Shown: piece by piece, positions 44,376 to 53,120 of the stretch
Numbering within the stretch: the stretch's first letter is position 1
Layout of the letters: each line of letters begins with the position of its first letter
DNA from: Hyphomicrobiales bacterium
GTDB taxonomy: Bacteria > Pseudomonadota > Alphaproteobacteria > Rhizobiales > Xanthobacteraceae
Direction of reading: 5' to 3'
Assembly (NCBI GenBank): GCA_003169835.1
Contig: PNAI01000048.1
Coordinates: forward strand, 120,524-184,523
DNA: 64,000 nucleotides
Notes under the pieces: model-generated
Told to the model about the DNA's origin: nothing
The model's input: the letters and a program-made list of their open reading frames with translations, nothing else
Databases searched by the model: none
Made by a program: the position numbers and the translations under genes

Positions 44376-44480
44376 CCCGCGGCGATGAGCCGTCCATGGC
44401 CGTGCAACAGCATCCGCTAGAAAATCTTTCGCAAAACTTATCCCCGCTCGACGTTCTCAGATGGTCGAGGGTGAAGATTT

Positions 44481-45470
44481 CTACTCCGCCTTGGCGCCCG
44501 ATTGGCGGATTACTTCCGCCCATTTTTTGGTTTCGGCCGCGAGGAAGGCGCGCACTTCCGTCTCGTTTGCGGTGCCCGGCTCGGAGCCGAGCTCGTTAAG
44601 GCGTTTGACGATGTCGGGCGACCCGATCACTTTGCCGACCTCGGCGCGCAATTTTGCAAGCACCGGCGCAGGCGTCTTCACGGGTGCGACCAAGGCCACC
44701 CAGGACGAGGCGTCAAAACCCGGCAGGCCCTGCTCGGCGACGGTCGGCAAGTTCGCCAGCGCGGGCGCGCGTTTCGCACCGGCATTTGCCAGCGCGCGCA
44801 CTTTGTTGGCTTCGATCTGCGGCAGACTGCCCGGCAGAAGATCGAACATCATCTGGATGTGGCCCGCGATCAGGTCGCTCATCGCGGGTCCGGTCCCGCG
44901 ATACGGCACATGGGTCATTTCGACTTTCGCCATGCTTTTCATGAGCTCGCCGGAAAGATGCGGCGTCGAGCCGTTACCGGCGGAGCCGAAATTAATCTTG
45001 CCCGGATTATTTTTGGCGTAGGCGATCAGCTCTTGAACATTCTTCACCGGCACGCTCGGGTTCACCATCAGCACGATCGGGGTGCGCGCGAAGAGCGCAA
45101 TTGGTGCGAAATCCTTTTCCGGATCGAACGGCAGGCCCTTGGTGTAGAGCGTTTGATTGACGGACAGCGGGCCGGGTGCGGTGAACAGCAGCGTGTAGCC
45201 GTCGGGATCGGATTTGGCGACGGAGTCCGCGCCGGTGTTGCCACCGGCGCCGGCGCGGTTTTCGACGATGACCTGATGACCGCCGAGGTTTTCGCTCAGC
45301 TTCTGAGCCAGCATGCGTGCGGTGATGTCGACCGAGCCGCCGGGTGGGAACGGATTGACGATGCGTATCACGCGCTCGGGATAGATCTGGGCGCCAGCTT
45401 GGATCGTAAGCGCGAGCACCGACGCGATGCTCGACACGATGGCAACGAGCAGACAACGCAAAGTCGACAT
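44481..45470 (-). CDS. Bug/TctC family substrate-binding protein
   Basis: Periplasmic binding protein of 329 residues. ATG 45470 has GGAG eight bases upstream and gives a signal peptide ending ...LTIQAGAQ. IVNPFPPGGSVDITARMLAQ and VENRAGAGGNTGADSVAKSD are Bug hallmarks. No TctAB genes or other minus-strand partners flank it. It is the third TctC-like gene in the window, which fits organisms with large Bug families for aromatic and dicarboxylic acids. Confidence 0.92.
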   Translation of the reverse strand: MSTLRCLLVAIVSSIASVLALTIQAGAQIYPERVIRIVNPFPPGGSVDITARMLAQKLSENLGGHQVIVENRAGAGGNTGADSVAKSDPDGYTLLFTAPGPLSVNQTLYTKGLPFDPEKDFAPIALFARTPIVLMVNPSVPVKNVQELIAYAKNNPGKINFGSAGNGSTPHLSGELMKSMAKVEMTHVPYRGTGPAMSDLIAGHIQMMFDLLPGSLPQIEANKVRALANAGAKRAPALANLPTVAEQGLPGFDASSWVALVAPVKTPAPVLAKLRAEVGKVIGSPDIVKRLNELGSEPGTANETEVRAFLAAETKKWAEVIRQSGAKAE

Positions 45471-45563
45471 CGTGGAACTCCTTAGCTTCAGATATGCTGT
45501 GCCAAGCCTAAGCCAATTCGGCAACGGCTGCCAGCGCGGGTGGTGTGCCAATTTCGGAGCAAG

Positions 45564-45758
45564 TTATTTTTTCTGTCTCCGTCCTTCCAATTCCATAAAC
45601 TTGGCGAACCTAGCGAGTGGAACGCCATACCAGCGTTTAGAGTTCGCTGGCGCCCATAGGAGACCGCTGGGCTTGATGCGCAAATGGCCGACTCGTTTAT
45701 TTCCGCGAACGATTGTGAAGTCCTCAAATTTTGTAGGATGAAAAGAGTTCGTAGACAT
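45564..45758 (-). CDS. small hypothetical protein, 64 residues
   Basis: A short basic protein with a well-placed AAGGA eight bases before ATG 45758. Core residues are VRGNKRVGHLRIKPSGLLWA and NSKRWYGVPLARFAKFMEL. I recall similar short hypotheticals in Bradyrhizobium-like genomes, with the same 'KPSG-LW-P-N-K-WYGV' layout, but cannot check. No signal peptide or helix is predicted. It is divergent from the dihydroxyphthalate-decarboxylase-like gene across an AT-rich gap carrying a palindromic operator-like site. Confidence 0.6.
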   Translation of the reverse strand: MSTNSFHPTKFEDFTIVRGNKRVGHLRIKPSGLLWAPANSKRWYGVPLARFAKFMELEGRRQKK

Positions 45759-45790
45759 AATGTTCTTCCTTCACTAATTTAAACGTTGCT

Positions 45791-45836
45791 CAAACACATT
45801 GGCGGCTTATCTAATTGGTTAGACCAAAGTGTTTGG
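45791..45836. promoter_or_regulatory. GntR/FadR-like operator inside a larger inverted repeat
   Basis: TTGGT-TAG-ACCAA at 45815-45827 is a perfect 5-bp palindrome with three-base spacer, as in FadR-subfamily GntR operators (TGGTnnnACCA type). It is bracketed by CAAACACATTGG (45791-45802) and CCAAAGTGTTTG (45824-45835), complementary at 11 of 12 positions. It lies in the divergent, AT-rich gap between the small ORF and the gene at 45946. No GntR gene is in the window. Confidence 0.55.
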
Positions 45837-45945
45837 ATTTTATTATGCCGCTTTCGCCATATTAGAACGCTACTCCAGCGCGAGCAACCTTGACAGCATG
45901 TCGCGGCCCGGACAGTTTGCAGACTGCTTTTGAGATGGACATTTC

Positions 45946-46938
45946 ATGGCACACCTGCGTCTGAATTTCGCCTGCGGGCCCTACGATCGCACGCAAGCGT
46001 TGCGCGACGGCACGATCAATCCTGAGGGCATCGAGCTGAATTATTTGACGATGCAACCAGCCGAGATTTTCTGGCGGATGCTGCAATTCAAGGAATTCGA
46101 CGCGTCGGAAATGTCGCTGTCGAACTACACCACGCTGGTGAGCGAGGGAAACCCGCCGTTCATCGCGGTGCCGGCGTTTCCCTCGCGCGTCTTCCGCCAC
46201 GGCTATTTCTTCATCAACACGGCCAAGGGCATCACGAGCGGCGCCGATCTCAAGGGCAAGCGCGGCGGCGTGCCGGAATACAGCATGACGGCCGCGGTCT
46301 ACATGCGCGGGCTGATGCAGCACGAGTTCGGTGTGAAGCCCAGCGACGTGGAATGGGTGCAGGGTCGCGCCGATCGGCTTGGCCGCAAACTGCCGGCGGA
46401 TATCCGGCTCACGCAGGCGCAGGTTGGTTCTGAACTCGGCGATCTGCTTGAACGCGGCGAGATTGATTTTCTGATCACCGCGAACAATCCGCTTTCGTTC
46501 CGGCGGGGCGCGAAAAATGTGCGGCGGCTATTTCCGAACTACGCGGAGATGGAGAAAGACTATTACCGGCGCACGAAAATTTATCCGATCATGCACACAG
46601 TTGTGATCCGCCGCGATATCTATGAGCGCGATCCTTGGGTCGCCATGAATCTGTACAAGGCGCTGTGCGAAGCAAAAGAGCACTGCTACCGCCTCCTGCT
46701 CGAAGCCGGCGCGCCGAAGGCATCATTCGCCTGGCTGCAGCCGATGATCGAGGAAGAGCAGGCCATCATCGGCCGCGACTGGTATCCGTACGGCATCGCG
46801 CAGAACAAGCCTTCGATCGAGGCGCTGCTGCAATACACCCACGAGCAGGGATTGTCGCAGCACCGCCTCAAGATCGAGGACTTGTTCGCGCCGAGCACGT
46901 TGCGCGACATTCCGCTCAGCGAGGGGCAGCGGGTATAG
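45946..46938 (+). CDS. 4,5-dihydroxyphthalate decarboxylase-like protein
   Basis: Protein of 330 residues with a type-2 periplasmic-binding fold but no signal peptide. The start LRLNFACGPYDRTQALRDG, then GIELNYLTMQPAEIFWRML and FDASEMSLSNYTTLVSEG, is typical of 4,5-dihydroxyphthalate decarboxylase (Pht5 group). In phthalate catabolism that enzyme gives protocatechuate (established). Many homologues are annotated by similarity only and some may be binding proteins. It is followed by an alpha/beta hydrolase gene (20 bp). No phthalate dioxygenase gene is visible. Confidence 0.82.
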   Translation: MAHLRLNFACGPYDRTQALRDGTINPEGIELNYLTMQPAEIFWRMLQFKEFDASEMSLSNYTTLVSEGNPPFIAVPAFPSRVFRHGYFFINTAKGITSGADLKGKRGGVPEYSMTAAVYMRGLMQHEFGVKPSDVEWVQGRADRLGRKLPADIRLTQAQVGSELGDLLERGEIDFLITANNPLSFRRGAKNVRRLFPNYAEMEKDYYRRTKIYPIMHTVVIRRDIYERDPWVAMNLYKALCEAKEHCYRLLLEAGAPKASFAWLQPMIEEEQAIIGRDWYPYGIAQNKPSIEALLQYTHEQGLSQHRLKIEDLFAPSTLRDIPLSEGQRV

Positions 46939-46958
46939 TGCCGCGCGCTCATTAAAAA

Positions 46959-47849
46959 ATGATGATTCAATCCGAAGTAAATCGCATTAGCCGGTTCGCG
47001 CTCTCGTCCAACGGGCTTCGTTTGCATTATTTGGAATATGGTTCGAGGTCTGATTCTCAGACGTCGGTGATTTGTCTGCCGGGATTGACCCGCTCGGCCG
47101 AGGATTTCGATCGCCTTGCGCGCGTTCTCGCCGCGGCCCCGAATGGGCGCGGACGAAGGGTGCTGGCTTTGGATTATCGCGGGCGCGGCGGCTCAGACTG
47201 GGACATGGATTGGACGCACTACAATGTGCAGGTCGAACTCCAGGATATTCTGACGACGCTCGTGGCAGCCGAAGTGACGAACGCAATATTTGTCGGAACG
47301 TCGCGTGGCGGGCTGCACATCATGCTGCTCGGCGCGCTGCAGCCATCATTGATGTGCGCCGCCGTCATCAACGACATCGGGCCGGTGGTCGAAATGGCCG
47401 GCCTCATGCGCATCAAATCCTATGTGGGTAAATTGCCGCCGCTGACGTCGTGGAAGGACGCCATTGATTTCATCCGCCAGGCCGCGTGCGCGCATTTCAT
47501 CGATGTCAGTGAGGACGATTGGGAAACATGCGCGCGGCAGACCTTTGCCGAGGAGAATGGAAAATTTCAGTTGCGGTACGATCCAGCGCTCATGTGCACG
47601 CTTGAGGCGATCACGCCTGATGCGCCCATGCCGCAGCTTTGGCCACAGTTCGAGGCGCTGGCGGGGATTCCGCTTATGGGAATTCGCGGCGAGAATTCCG
47701 ATATTCTCTCAGCCGATACATTTGCGGAAATGGGTCAGCGTCACCCGCATTTCGAGTCGTTCGTCGTCAAGGGCCAGGGGCACGCGCCACTGCTCCTCGA
47801 CGCCCCGACGATTTCGGTGATCGCAGAATTTATCGAACGCGTTGCTTAA
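46959..47849 (+). CDS. alpha/beta hydrolase
   Basis: Hydrolase of 296 residues. VICLPGLTRSAEDFDRLA forms the oxyanion region. The nucleophile elbow is FVGTSRGGLHI with Ser in GTSRG, and the terminal His is in VKGQGHAPLL. The DYRGRGGSDWDMDW segment is typical of the haloperoxidase/esterase-like group. It follows the decarboxylase-like gene and its stop overlaps the converging Mo-hydroxylase stop (TTAA at 47846-47849). It may hydrolyse an ester or ring-fission product of the imported acid. Confidence 0.87.
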   Translation: MMIQSEVNRISRFALSSNGLRLHYLEYGSRSDSQTSVICLPGLTRSAEDFDRLARVLAAAPNGRGRRVLALDYRGRGGSDWDMDWTHYNVQVELQDILTTLVAAEVTNAIFVGTSRGGLHIMLLGALQPSLMCAAVINDIGPVVEMAGLMRIKSYVGKLPPLTSWKDAIDFIRQAACAHFIDVSEDDWETCARQTFAEENGKFQLRYDPALMCTLEAITPDAPMPQLWPQFEALAGIPLMGIRGENSDILSADTFAEMGQRHPHFESFVVKGQGHAPLLLDAPTISVIAEFIERVA

Positions 47850-50167
47850 GCCGCGTTTGTTTGCATCGCGCGCCACACGCGCGCGGGCGTTGCCGGCATT
47901 TCAACGTCTTTGACACCGTATTGCGCGAGAGCGTCGACGATGGCGTTGATGATGGTGGGCGGGGCGCCGACGGTGCCGGATTCGCCTGCGCCCTTCACGC
48001 CGATCGGGTTGCTGCGGCAGCGATCGGGTAATTCATGCAGATCGAACGACGGCATGTCATCGGCGCGCGGCATGCAATAATCCATGAACGATCCCGACAA
48101 TGGCTGGCCGGATATCGGTTCGAATTCGACTTTTTCCATCAGGGCCTGCCCGATGCCCATGGCGAGTCCGCCGTGGATTTGTCCCTCGAACAGCAACGGA
48201 TTGATGATGATTCCGGAATCATCGACTGCGTTGTAGCGGGCGAGCTCCACGCGTCCGGTTTCCGGATCGACCTCGACTTCGCAAATGTGACAACCGTTGG
48301 CGAAATTCGGCCGCGTCGGGGTGAATGTGCCGACCGCTTCGAGGCCTAAGCCGAATTCGGCCGGCCAGCCCACGGGCGCGAACGTGCGTTTGACGAGGTC
48401 GACGAGGCGGATGGTCTTGTCGGTGCCGACAACTGTGAATTTGCCTTCGGCAAACGCGATATCGCCGGCCGCGGCTTCGAGGACATGCGCGGCCATCTTT
48501 TTGGCTTTCTCGATCAGAACATCGGCGGCGTTTTTGAGCGCCGATCCGCCGATGGTCATGCTGCGCGAGCCGTAGGTGCCGCGGCCGAAACCGACCTGGT
48601 CGGTGTCGCCCTGGATCATGCGCACGGTGGAAAAATCGACGCCCAGCCATTCCGAGACCATTTGCGCGTAGACGGTCTCGTGTCCCTGGCCGTGGCTGTG
48701 GGTGCCGGCAAGCACCGTCACCGTCGCGTTTTCGTCGAAGCGGATTTCCATGCGGTCGTTGAATGGCCCGCAGATCTCCATGAAATAGGCCATGCCGCGC
48801 CCGCGCAGCTTGCCGTTTTTCTTGGAGTCCGCGCGGCGCTTGGCAAAGCCTTTGAGGTCGGCGGCTTCGAGCGCCATGTCCATCACGGCTTCATAGTTGG
48901 CGCTGTCGTGCACAAGCATGAGCGGCGTCTTATAAGGGACCGCAGGCGCCGTGATTAGATTGCGCCGGCGCAGTTCGGCGGGATCGATGTTCATTTCGCG
49001 CGCGGCCGCATCGACCAGCCGTTCCATCACATATATGGCTTCCGGTTTGCCGGCGCCGCGATACGGTCCGATCGCGGTCGTATGCGTGTACACGGCGCGC
49101 AGGATGATATGCGCTGCGGGAATGGCATAGACATTTGTGTAAGCCATCGAGCCCAAGCCTGCCGGCACGCTCGCGCTATAAGAAAGATAGGCGCCTTGCG
49201 CGTAGTCGGTGGATACGCGCAGGCCCAAGAATTTTCCGCCAGCATCGAGCGCGAGCGAAGCTTCGCTCACACAATCGCGCCCGTGGGTGTCGCTCACGAT
49301 GGCTTCCGCGCGCTCGGCGACCCATTTCACCGGGCGGTTTATTTTGCGTGCTGCCCACACAACGAGCGCGTCTTCGGGAAACACGCCGCCCTTCATGCCA
49401 AAGCCGCCGCCGACATCGGGAGAAACGACCCGGAAATTGACCTCGGGTTCGTGAAAAATTGCGCCGGCCAAGACAGTGCGCATTTTATGCGGCACTTGCG
49501 AGGAGCTATGAAGCGTCGAGCGTCCCATCGCGGCGTCATGCATGCCGAGCGATGTGCGCGTCTCCATGGAATTGGCCGAGAGTCGATTGTTGACGATTTT
49601 GAGCGACACCACATGCGCGGCATTCTTGAATGCGGTGTCGGTCGCGGCCTTTTCTCCGCGCTCCATCGCAAACCAGATGTTGTTGGGCGCGCCTTCCCAC
49701 ACCAGCGGTGCGCCGGGTTTGGCGGCCTGATCGGTCGCGATTGCGGCCGGAAATTCCTCGTAATCGACCCGGATCAGCTCGGCGGCATCGCGCGCCTGGT
49801 GCAAAGTTTCGGCAACGACGAACGCGACCGGATCGCCGACGTGCCGCACGACGTCATGCGGGAGGATCGGATGGAGCCCCATGAAGGCTTTGAGCGGTCC
49901 GCCGAAAGCGATCGGCGGCGCGCCGCAGGGCAGGCTGCCGAGGTTTTCCGCTTTGACATCGGCGCCGGTCAATACAACGAGCACGCCGGGCGAAGCTTCG
50001 GCCTTGGCGACATCGATGGACTTGATGCGTGCGTGCGCGTGCGGGGAGCGCAGCACGTAGCCGTAGGCCAGACCTGGCGGCGCGAAGTCGTCCACATAGC
50101 GCCCGCTGCCTCTGAGGAAGCGCGGATCTTCGGTCCGCGGCACCGGTTGCCCGATCCCGAATTTCAT
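47846..50167 (-). CDS. xanthine-dehydrogenase-family molybdopterin-binding (large) subunit
   Basis: Mo-cofactor subunit of 773 residues. The N-terminus MKFGIGQPVPRTEDPRFLRG is normal. GGGFGMKGGVFPEDAL, the Mo-site loop PYRGAGKPEAIYVMERLVD and catalytic Glu near residue 729 in GVKGAGESG follow. ATG 50167 has AGGAG ten bases upstream. It is divergent from a paralogue with a 71-bp gap between the two starts. No small or medium subunit gene is present. The loop differs from CoxL-type AYxCSFR, so it is not CO dehydrogenase form I. Confidence 0.92.
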   Translation of the reverse strand: MKFGIGQPVPRTEDPRFLRGSGRYVDDFAPPGLAYGYVLRSPHAHARIKSIDVAKAEASPGVLVVLTGADVKAENLGSLPCGAPPIAFGGPLKAFMGLHPILPHDVVRHVGDPVAFVVAETLHQARDAAELIRVDYEEFPAAIATDQAAKPGAPLVWEGAPNNIWFAMERGEKAATDTAFKNAAHVVSLKIVNNRLSANSMETRTSLGMHDAAMGRSTLHSSSQVPHKMRTVLAGAIFHEPEVNFRVVSPDVGGGFGMKGGVFPEDALVVWAARKINRPVKWVAERAEAIVSDTHGRDCVSEASLALDAGGKFLGLRVSTDYAQGAYLSYSASVPAGLGSMAYTNVYAIPAAHIILRAVYTHTTAIGPYRGAGKPEAIYVMERLVDAAAREMNIDPAELRRRNLITAPAVPYKTPLMLVHDSANYEAVMDMALEAADLKGFAKRRADSKKNGKLRGRGMAYFMEICGPFNDRMEIRFDENATVTVLAGTHSHGQGHETVYAQMVSEWLGVDFSTVRMIQGDTDQVGFGRGTYGSRSMTIGGSALKNAADVLIEKAKKMAAHVLEAAAGDIAFAEGKFTVVGTDKTIRLVDLVKRTFAPVGWPAEFGLGLEAVGTFTPTRPNFANGCHICEVEVDPETGRVELARYNAVDDSGIIINPLLFEGQIHGGLAMGIGQALMEKVEFEPISGQPLSGSFMDYCMPRADDMPSFDLHELPDRCRSNPIGVKGAGESGTVGAPPTIINAIVDALAQYGVKDVEMPATPARVWRAMQTNAA

Positions 50168-50238
50168 GATTGTCCATCTCCTGCGGCCGCGATATCCCAT
50201 CTAACGCAAAAATCAATCGGACCACAATCGAGGGTGAA

Positions 50239-52557
50239 ATGGGTGAATTCGCGATCGGCCAGGTGGTGTCACGGTTCGAGGACCCGCGGCTGCTGCGGGG
50301 CGGCGGGCGCTATGTGGACGATATCGTGCTGCCCGGCATGGCGTTTGGGCACGTACTGCGCTCCCCTCACGCCCATGCGCGCATTCGCAAGATCGATGTT
50401 ACGGCCGCCAAGGCTGCGCCCGGAGTGCTAGCTGTGCTGACCGGCGCCGACTGGATCGCCTCGGGCTGGGGCGATCTGCCGGTCCCCGGCGGCATGAAAC
50501 GCCGCGATGGCTCGCCCAACTACCGCCCGCGCTATCCAGCTCTGGTCAAGGATCGCGTGCGCTGGGTCGGCGATTATGTTGCGTTCGTCGTGGCGGAGAC
50601 CAAGCATCAGACCGCCGACGCCGCCGAACTCATAGAAGTCGATTTCGAACCGCTGCCTGCCGCGGTTGGGACCGCTGAGGCCGCGAAGCCGGGCACGCCG
50701 TTGGTGTGGGACGACTGCAAGGACAATATCTGCTTCGTTCAGGTCTTCGGCGATAAGACCGCGACCGATGCGGCGTTTGCGAAGGCGGCTCATATCGTCA
50801 AGCAGCATCTTGTGATCAACCGCGTGACCACCGCATCGATGGAGCCGCGCGGCTCGATCGGCGACTACAACGCAGCCGACGATCACTACACGATCTACAC
50901 CACGTTGCAGCGTGCGCATCCCTATCGCAACGAACTTGCCAAAAACGTGCTCAAGGTTCCCGAGCACAAGGTGCGCGTTGTCGCAGGCGATATCGGCGGC
51001 AGCTTCGGCATGAAGTCGGCGATCTATAATGAGGTTGCACTGGTGCTGTTGGCTTCCAAAACGATCGGCCGGCCAGTGAAATGGATGAGCACCCGCTCGG
51101 AAGCTTTCTTGAGCGACGCGCAGGCGCGCGACAATGTCGTCGATGCGGAGATGGCGCTCGATAAGGACGGCATATTCCTCGGGTTTCGTGTGGTCTCGAC
51201 CGTCAATGCCGGCGCCTTTCTGCAATCGGGCTTCCAGGCCTACACCGCAAACCTCGGCACGCTCGCAGGCGTGTATCGAACGCCCGCCATGTACGTAGAC
51301 TCGACGGCGGTGTTCACCCATACGCATCCGTGCCGGCCATATCGCGGCAACGGGCGGCCGGAAGCCGCCTATGTGATCGAACGCATGGTCGATGTTGCTG
51401 CCGCCGAGCTGAAGATGGATCCGGCCGAGATCAGGCGGAAAAACTACATCGCGCCGGAGGCGATGCCGTTCAAGACCAGTCTCATCTTTACCTATGACTC
51501 CGGCGAGTTCGACAAGACCATGGAGCTGGCGCTGAAGCTTGCAGACATTGCGGGATTCGAATCGCGGAAAAAAGACGCGCACAAACGCGGCAAGCTGCGG
51601 GGCTTAGGGCTGTCCAACACCATCGAGCGCGCGGCCGCGGTGGGTCTCGAGGGTGCCGAAATCCGCTTCGATCGCTCAGGCACCGTGACGATGCTCTCCG
51701 GCAGCATCAATCAGGGCCAGGGCCACGAGACCGTGTTCAAGCAGATCGTCGCCGACCGGCTCGGGATTCATCCCAACGACATCGAGTATATCCAGGGCGA
51801 CACCGATAAGGTGTTCTTCGGCGAAGGCACCGGCGGCTCGCGTTCGGCCACCATGTCGGGGTCGGCTTTCCACAATGCCTCGGAGAAAATCATCACCAAA
51901 GCCAAGGCGATTGCCGCGCACAATCTCAAAGTGGATGCCGCCGACGTCAATTTCGCCGAAGGCATCTTCTCCAGCGCCAAGACCAACCAGACCATCACGA
52001 TGAAGGAGGTCGCGGAGGCCGCGGTGAATCCCGCGAAGCTGCCGAAGAACATGGAGCCGGGGCTCAACGCCAATGCGGTGTACACCGCGCCGGTCGAGAA
52101 TTTCCCGAATGGCTGCCATGTGTGCGAACTCGAAATCGACCAGGACACCGGCGAGGTTGAGATCGTGCGCTACAGCGTGGTGGACGACGTCGGCACCGTG
52201 CTCAATCCGCTCTTGCTCAAAGGCCAGATCGTCGGCGGCGTGGCGCAGGGCGTGGGGCAAATCCTCATGGAGGACATTCATTTCGACGCGGAGGGCCAGC
52301 TCGTCACGGGCTCGTTCATGGACTACGCGATGCCGCGCGCGCGCGATTTGTCGATGGTCGAGGTCAAATGCAATCCGGTGCCGACCAAGACCAATCCGCT
52401 CGGCGTCAAGGGTGCGGGTGAAGCCGGTTGCGTCGGCGCGCTGCCGGCGGTGGCCAATGCGCTGGTGGATGCGCTCGCAGAATTCGACGTGCGGCACATC
52501 GAGATGCCGGCGACGCCGGAAGTGGTGTGGCGCGCGATGCGGAATGGAAGGGGTTGA
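50239..52557 (+). CDS. xanthine-dehydrogenase-family molybdopterin-binding (large) subunit
   Basis: Mo-cofactor subunit of 772 residues. Start MGEFAIGQVVSRFEDPRLLR at ATG 50239 has GAGGG upstream; the frame opens at 50170 but that part covers the neighbour's leader. IGGSFGMKSAIYNEVAL, the loop PYRGNGRPEAAYVIERMVD (Asn where the neighbours have Ala) and the catalytic Glu near residue 728 in GVKGAGEAG are present. QGQGHETVFKQIVADRLG is typical. It is divergent from its paralogue at 47846-50167. No FAD or 2Fe-2S subunit gene follows. Confidence 0.92.
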   Translation: MGEFAIGQVVSRFEDPRLLRGGGRYVDDIVLPGMAFGHVLRSPHAHARIRKIDVTAAKAAPGVLAVLTGADWIASGWGDLPVPGGMKRRDGSPNYRPRYPALVKDRVRWVGDYVAFVVAETKHQTADAAELIEVDFEPLPAAVGTAEAAKPGTPLVWDDCKDNICFVQVFGDKTATDAAFAKAAHIVKQHLVINRVTTASMEPRGSIGDYNAADDHYTIYTTLQRAHPYRNELAKNVLKVPEHKVRVVAGDIGGSFGMKSAIYNEVALVLLASKTIGRPVKWMSTRSEAFLSDAQARDNVVDAEMALDKDGIFLGFRVVSTVNAGAFLQSGFQAYTANLGTLAGVYRTPAMYVDSTAVFTHTHPCRPYRGNGRPEAAYVIERMVDVAAAELKMDPAEIRRKNYIAPEAMPFKTSLIFTYDSGEFDKTMELALKLADIAGFESRKKDAHKRGKLRGLGLSNTIERAAAVGLEGAEIRFDRSGTVTMLSGSINQGQGHETVFKQIVADRLGIHPNDIEYIQGDTDKVFFGEGTGGSRSATMSGSAFHNASEKIITKAKAIAAHNLKVDAADVNFAEGIFSSAKTNQTITMKEVAEAAVNPAKLPKNMEPGLNANAVYTAPVENFPNGCHVCELEIDQDTGEVEIVRYSVVDDVGTVLNPLLLKGQIVGGVAQGVGQILMEDIHFDAEGQLVTGSFMDYAMPRARDLSMVEVKCNPVPTKTNPLGVKGAGEAGCVGALPAVANALVDALAEFDVRHIEMPATPEVVWRAMRNGRG

Positions 52558-52779
52558 AACGGATGGTTCGCCGAGCAGCGCAATCGATCGCCCGCACCGT
52601 CCGCCTTGTCTGGGTCCGGGGGGCGTCGTCTTCTATCGAAACGACGCGTTCGAGACTTACGAGGCGTTGCGGAAGGCGGTCGATCAATCAAATGGACGAC
52701 TAGCGATACGTTTCGCGGTCGGTATCGGGGGTAAAGCGGAAAACATCTGCTCACTTCGAGGTTTACCGGTTTTGACCTA
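52558..52779. other. intergenic, no gene seen
   Basis: Downstream of the Mo-hydroxylase gene, before the inverted-repeat element. Short frames here lack ribosome binding sites and recognisable motifs. Confidence 0.5.
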
Positions 52780-52934
52780 GGCTGTGTGAAAACTCCGGCA
52801 TTCAATTTACGTATAGAAATTCCGTCTCGATTTCGTCGATTTGCAAACCATCAGTACTGGCAATCACTGCCGGGAAAAGACAATAGAGAAAACAATTCTG
52901 CGCATTCTTGGCTCGTGGACGTTTTCACACAGCC
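52780..52934. mobile_element. 155-bp MITE-like element (non-autonomous IS derivative)
   Basis: Perfect 14-bp terminal inverted repeats: GGCTGTGTGAAAAC at 52780-52793 and its complement at 52921-52934. Internal CCGGCA/TGCCGG arms add a second pairing. The flanks TTGACCTA and TTGACTCA match at 6 of 8 positions, a possible worn target duplication. There is no coding capacity; composition is AT-richer than the neighbours. Confidence 0.6.
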
Positions 52935-53120
52935 TTGACTCAGAGCAGACATCGACGGCCCACGACTATGCGTCTGTAACGATAGCCGCCGGTTGGGAGC
53001 TATGTTGAGCAATCGCATCGCGGAAAGCATCACAAGTGCGGCAGACCTTATATATACATTTTACTTACGCTGTTTACTCTGTGCCCTTGCCCAATCCACA
53101 ATCCGTCCGGCCAGCGTCTA

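Noticed and set aside
52851-53033. Small minus-strand frame near the inverted-repeat element
   Set aside because: It crosses the terminal repeat, lacks a ribosome binding site and shows no family pattern.
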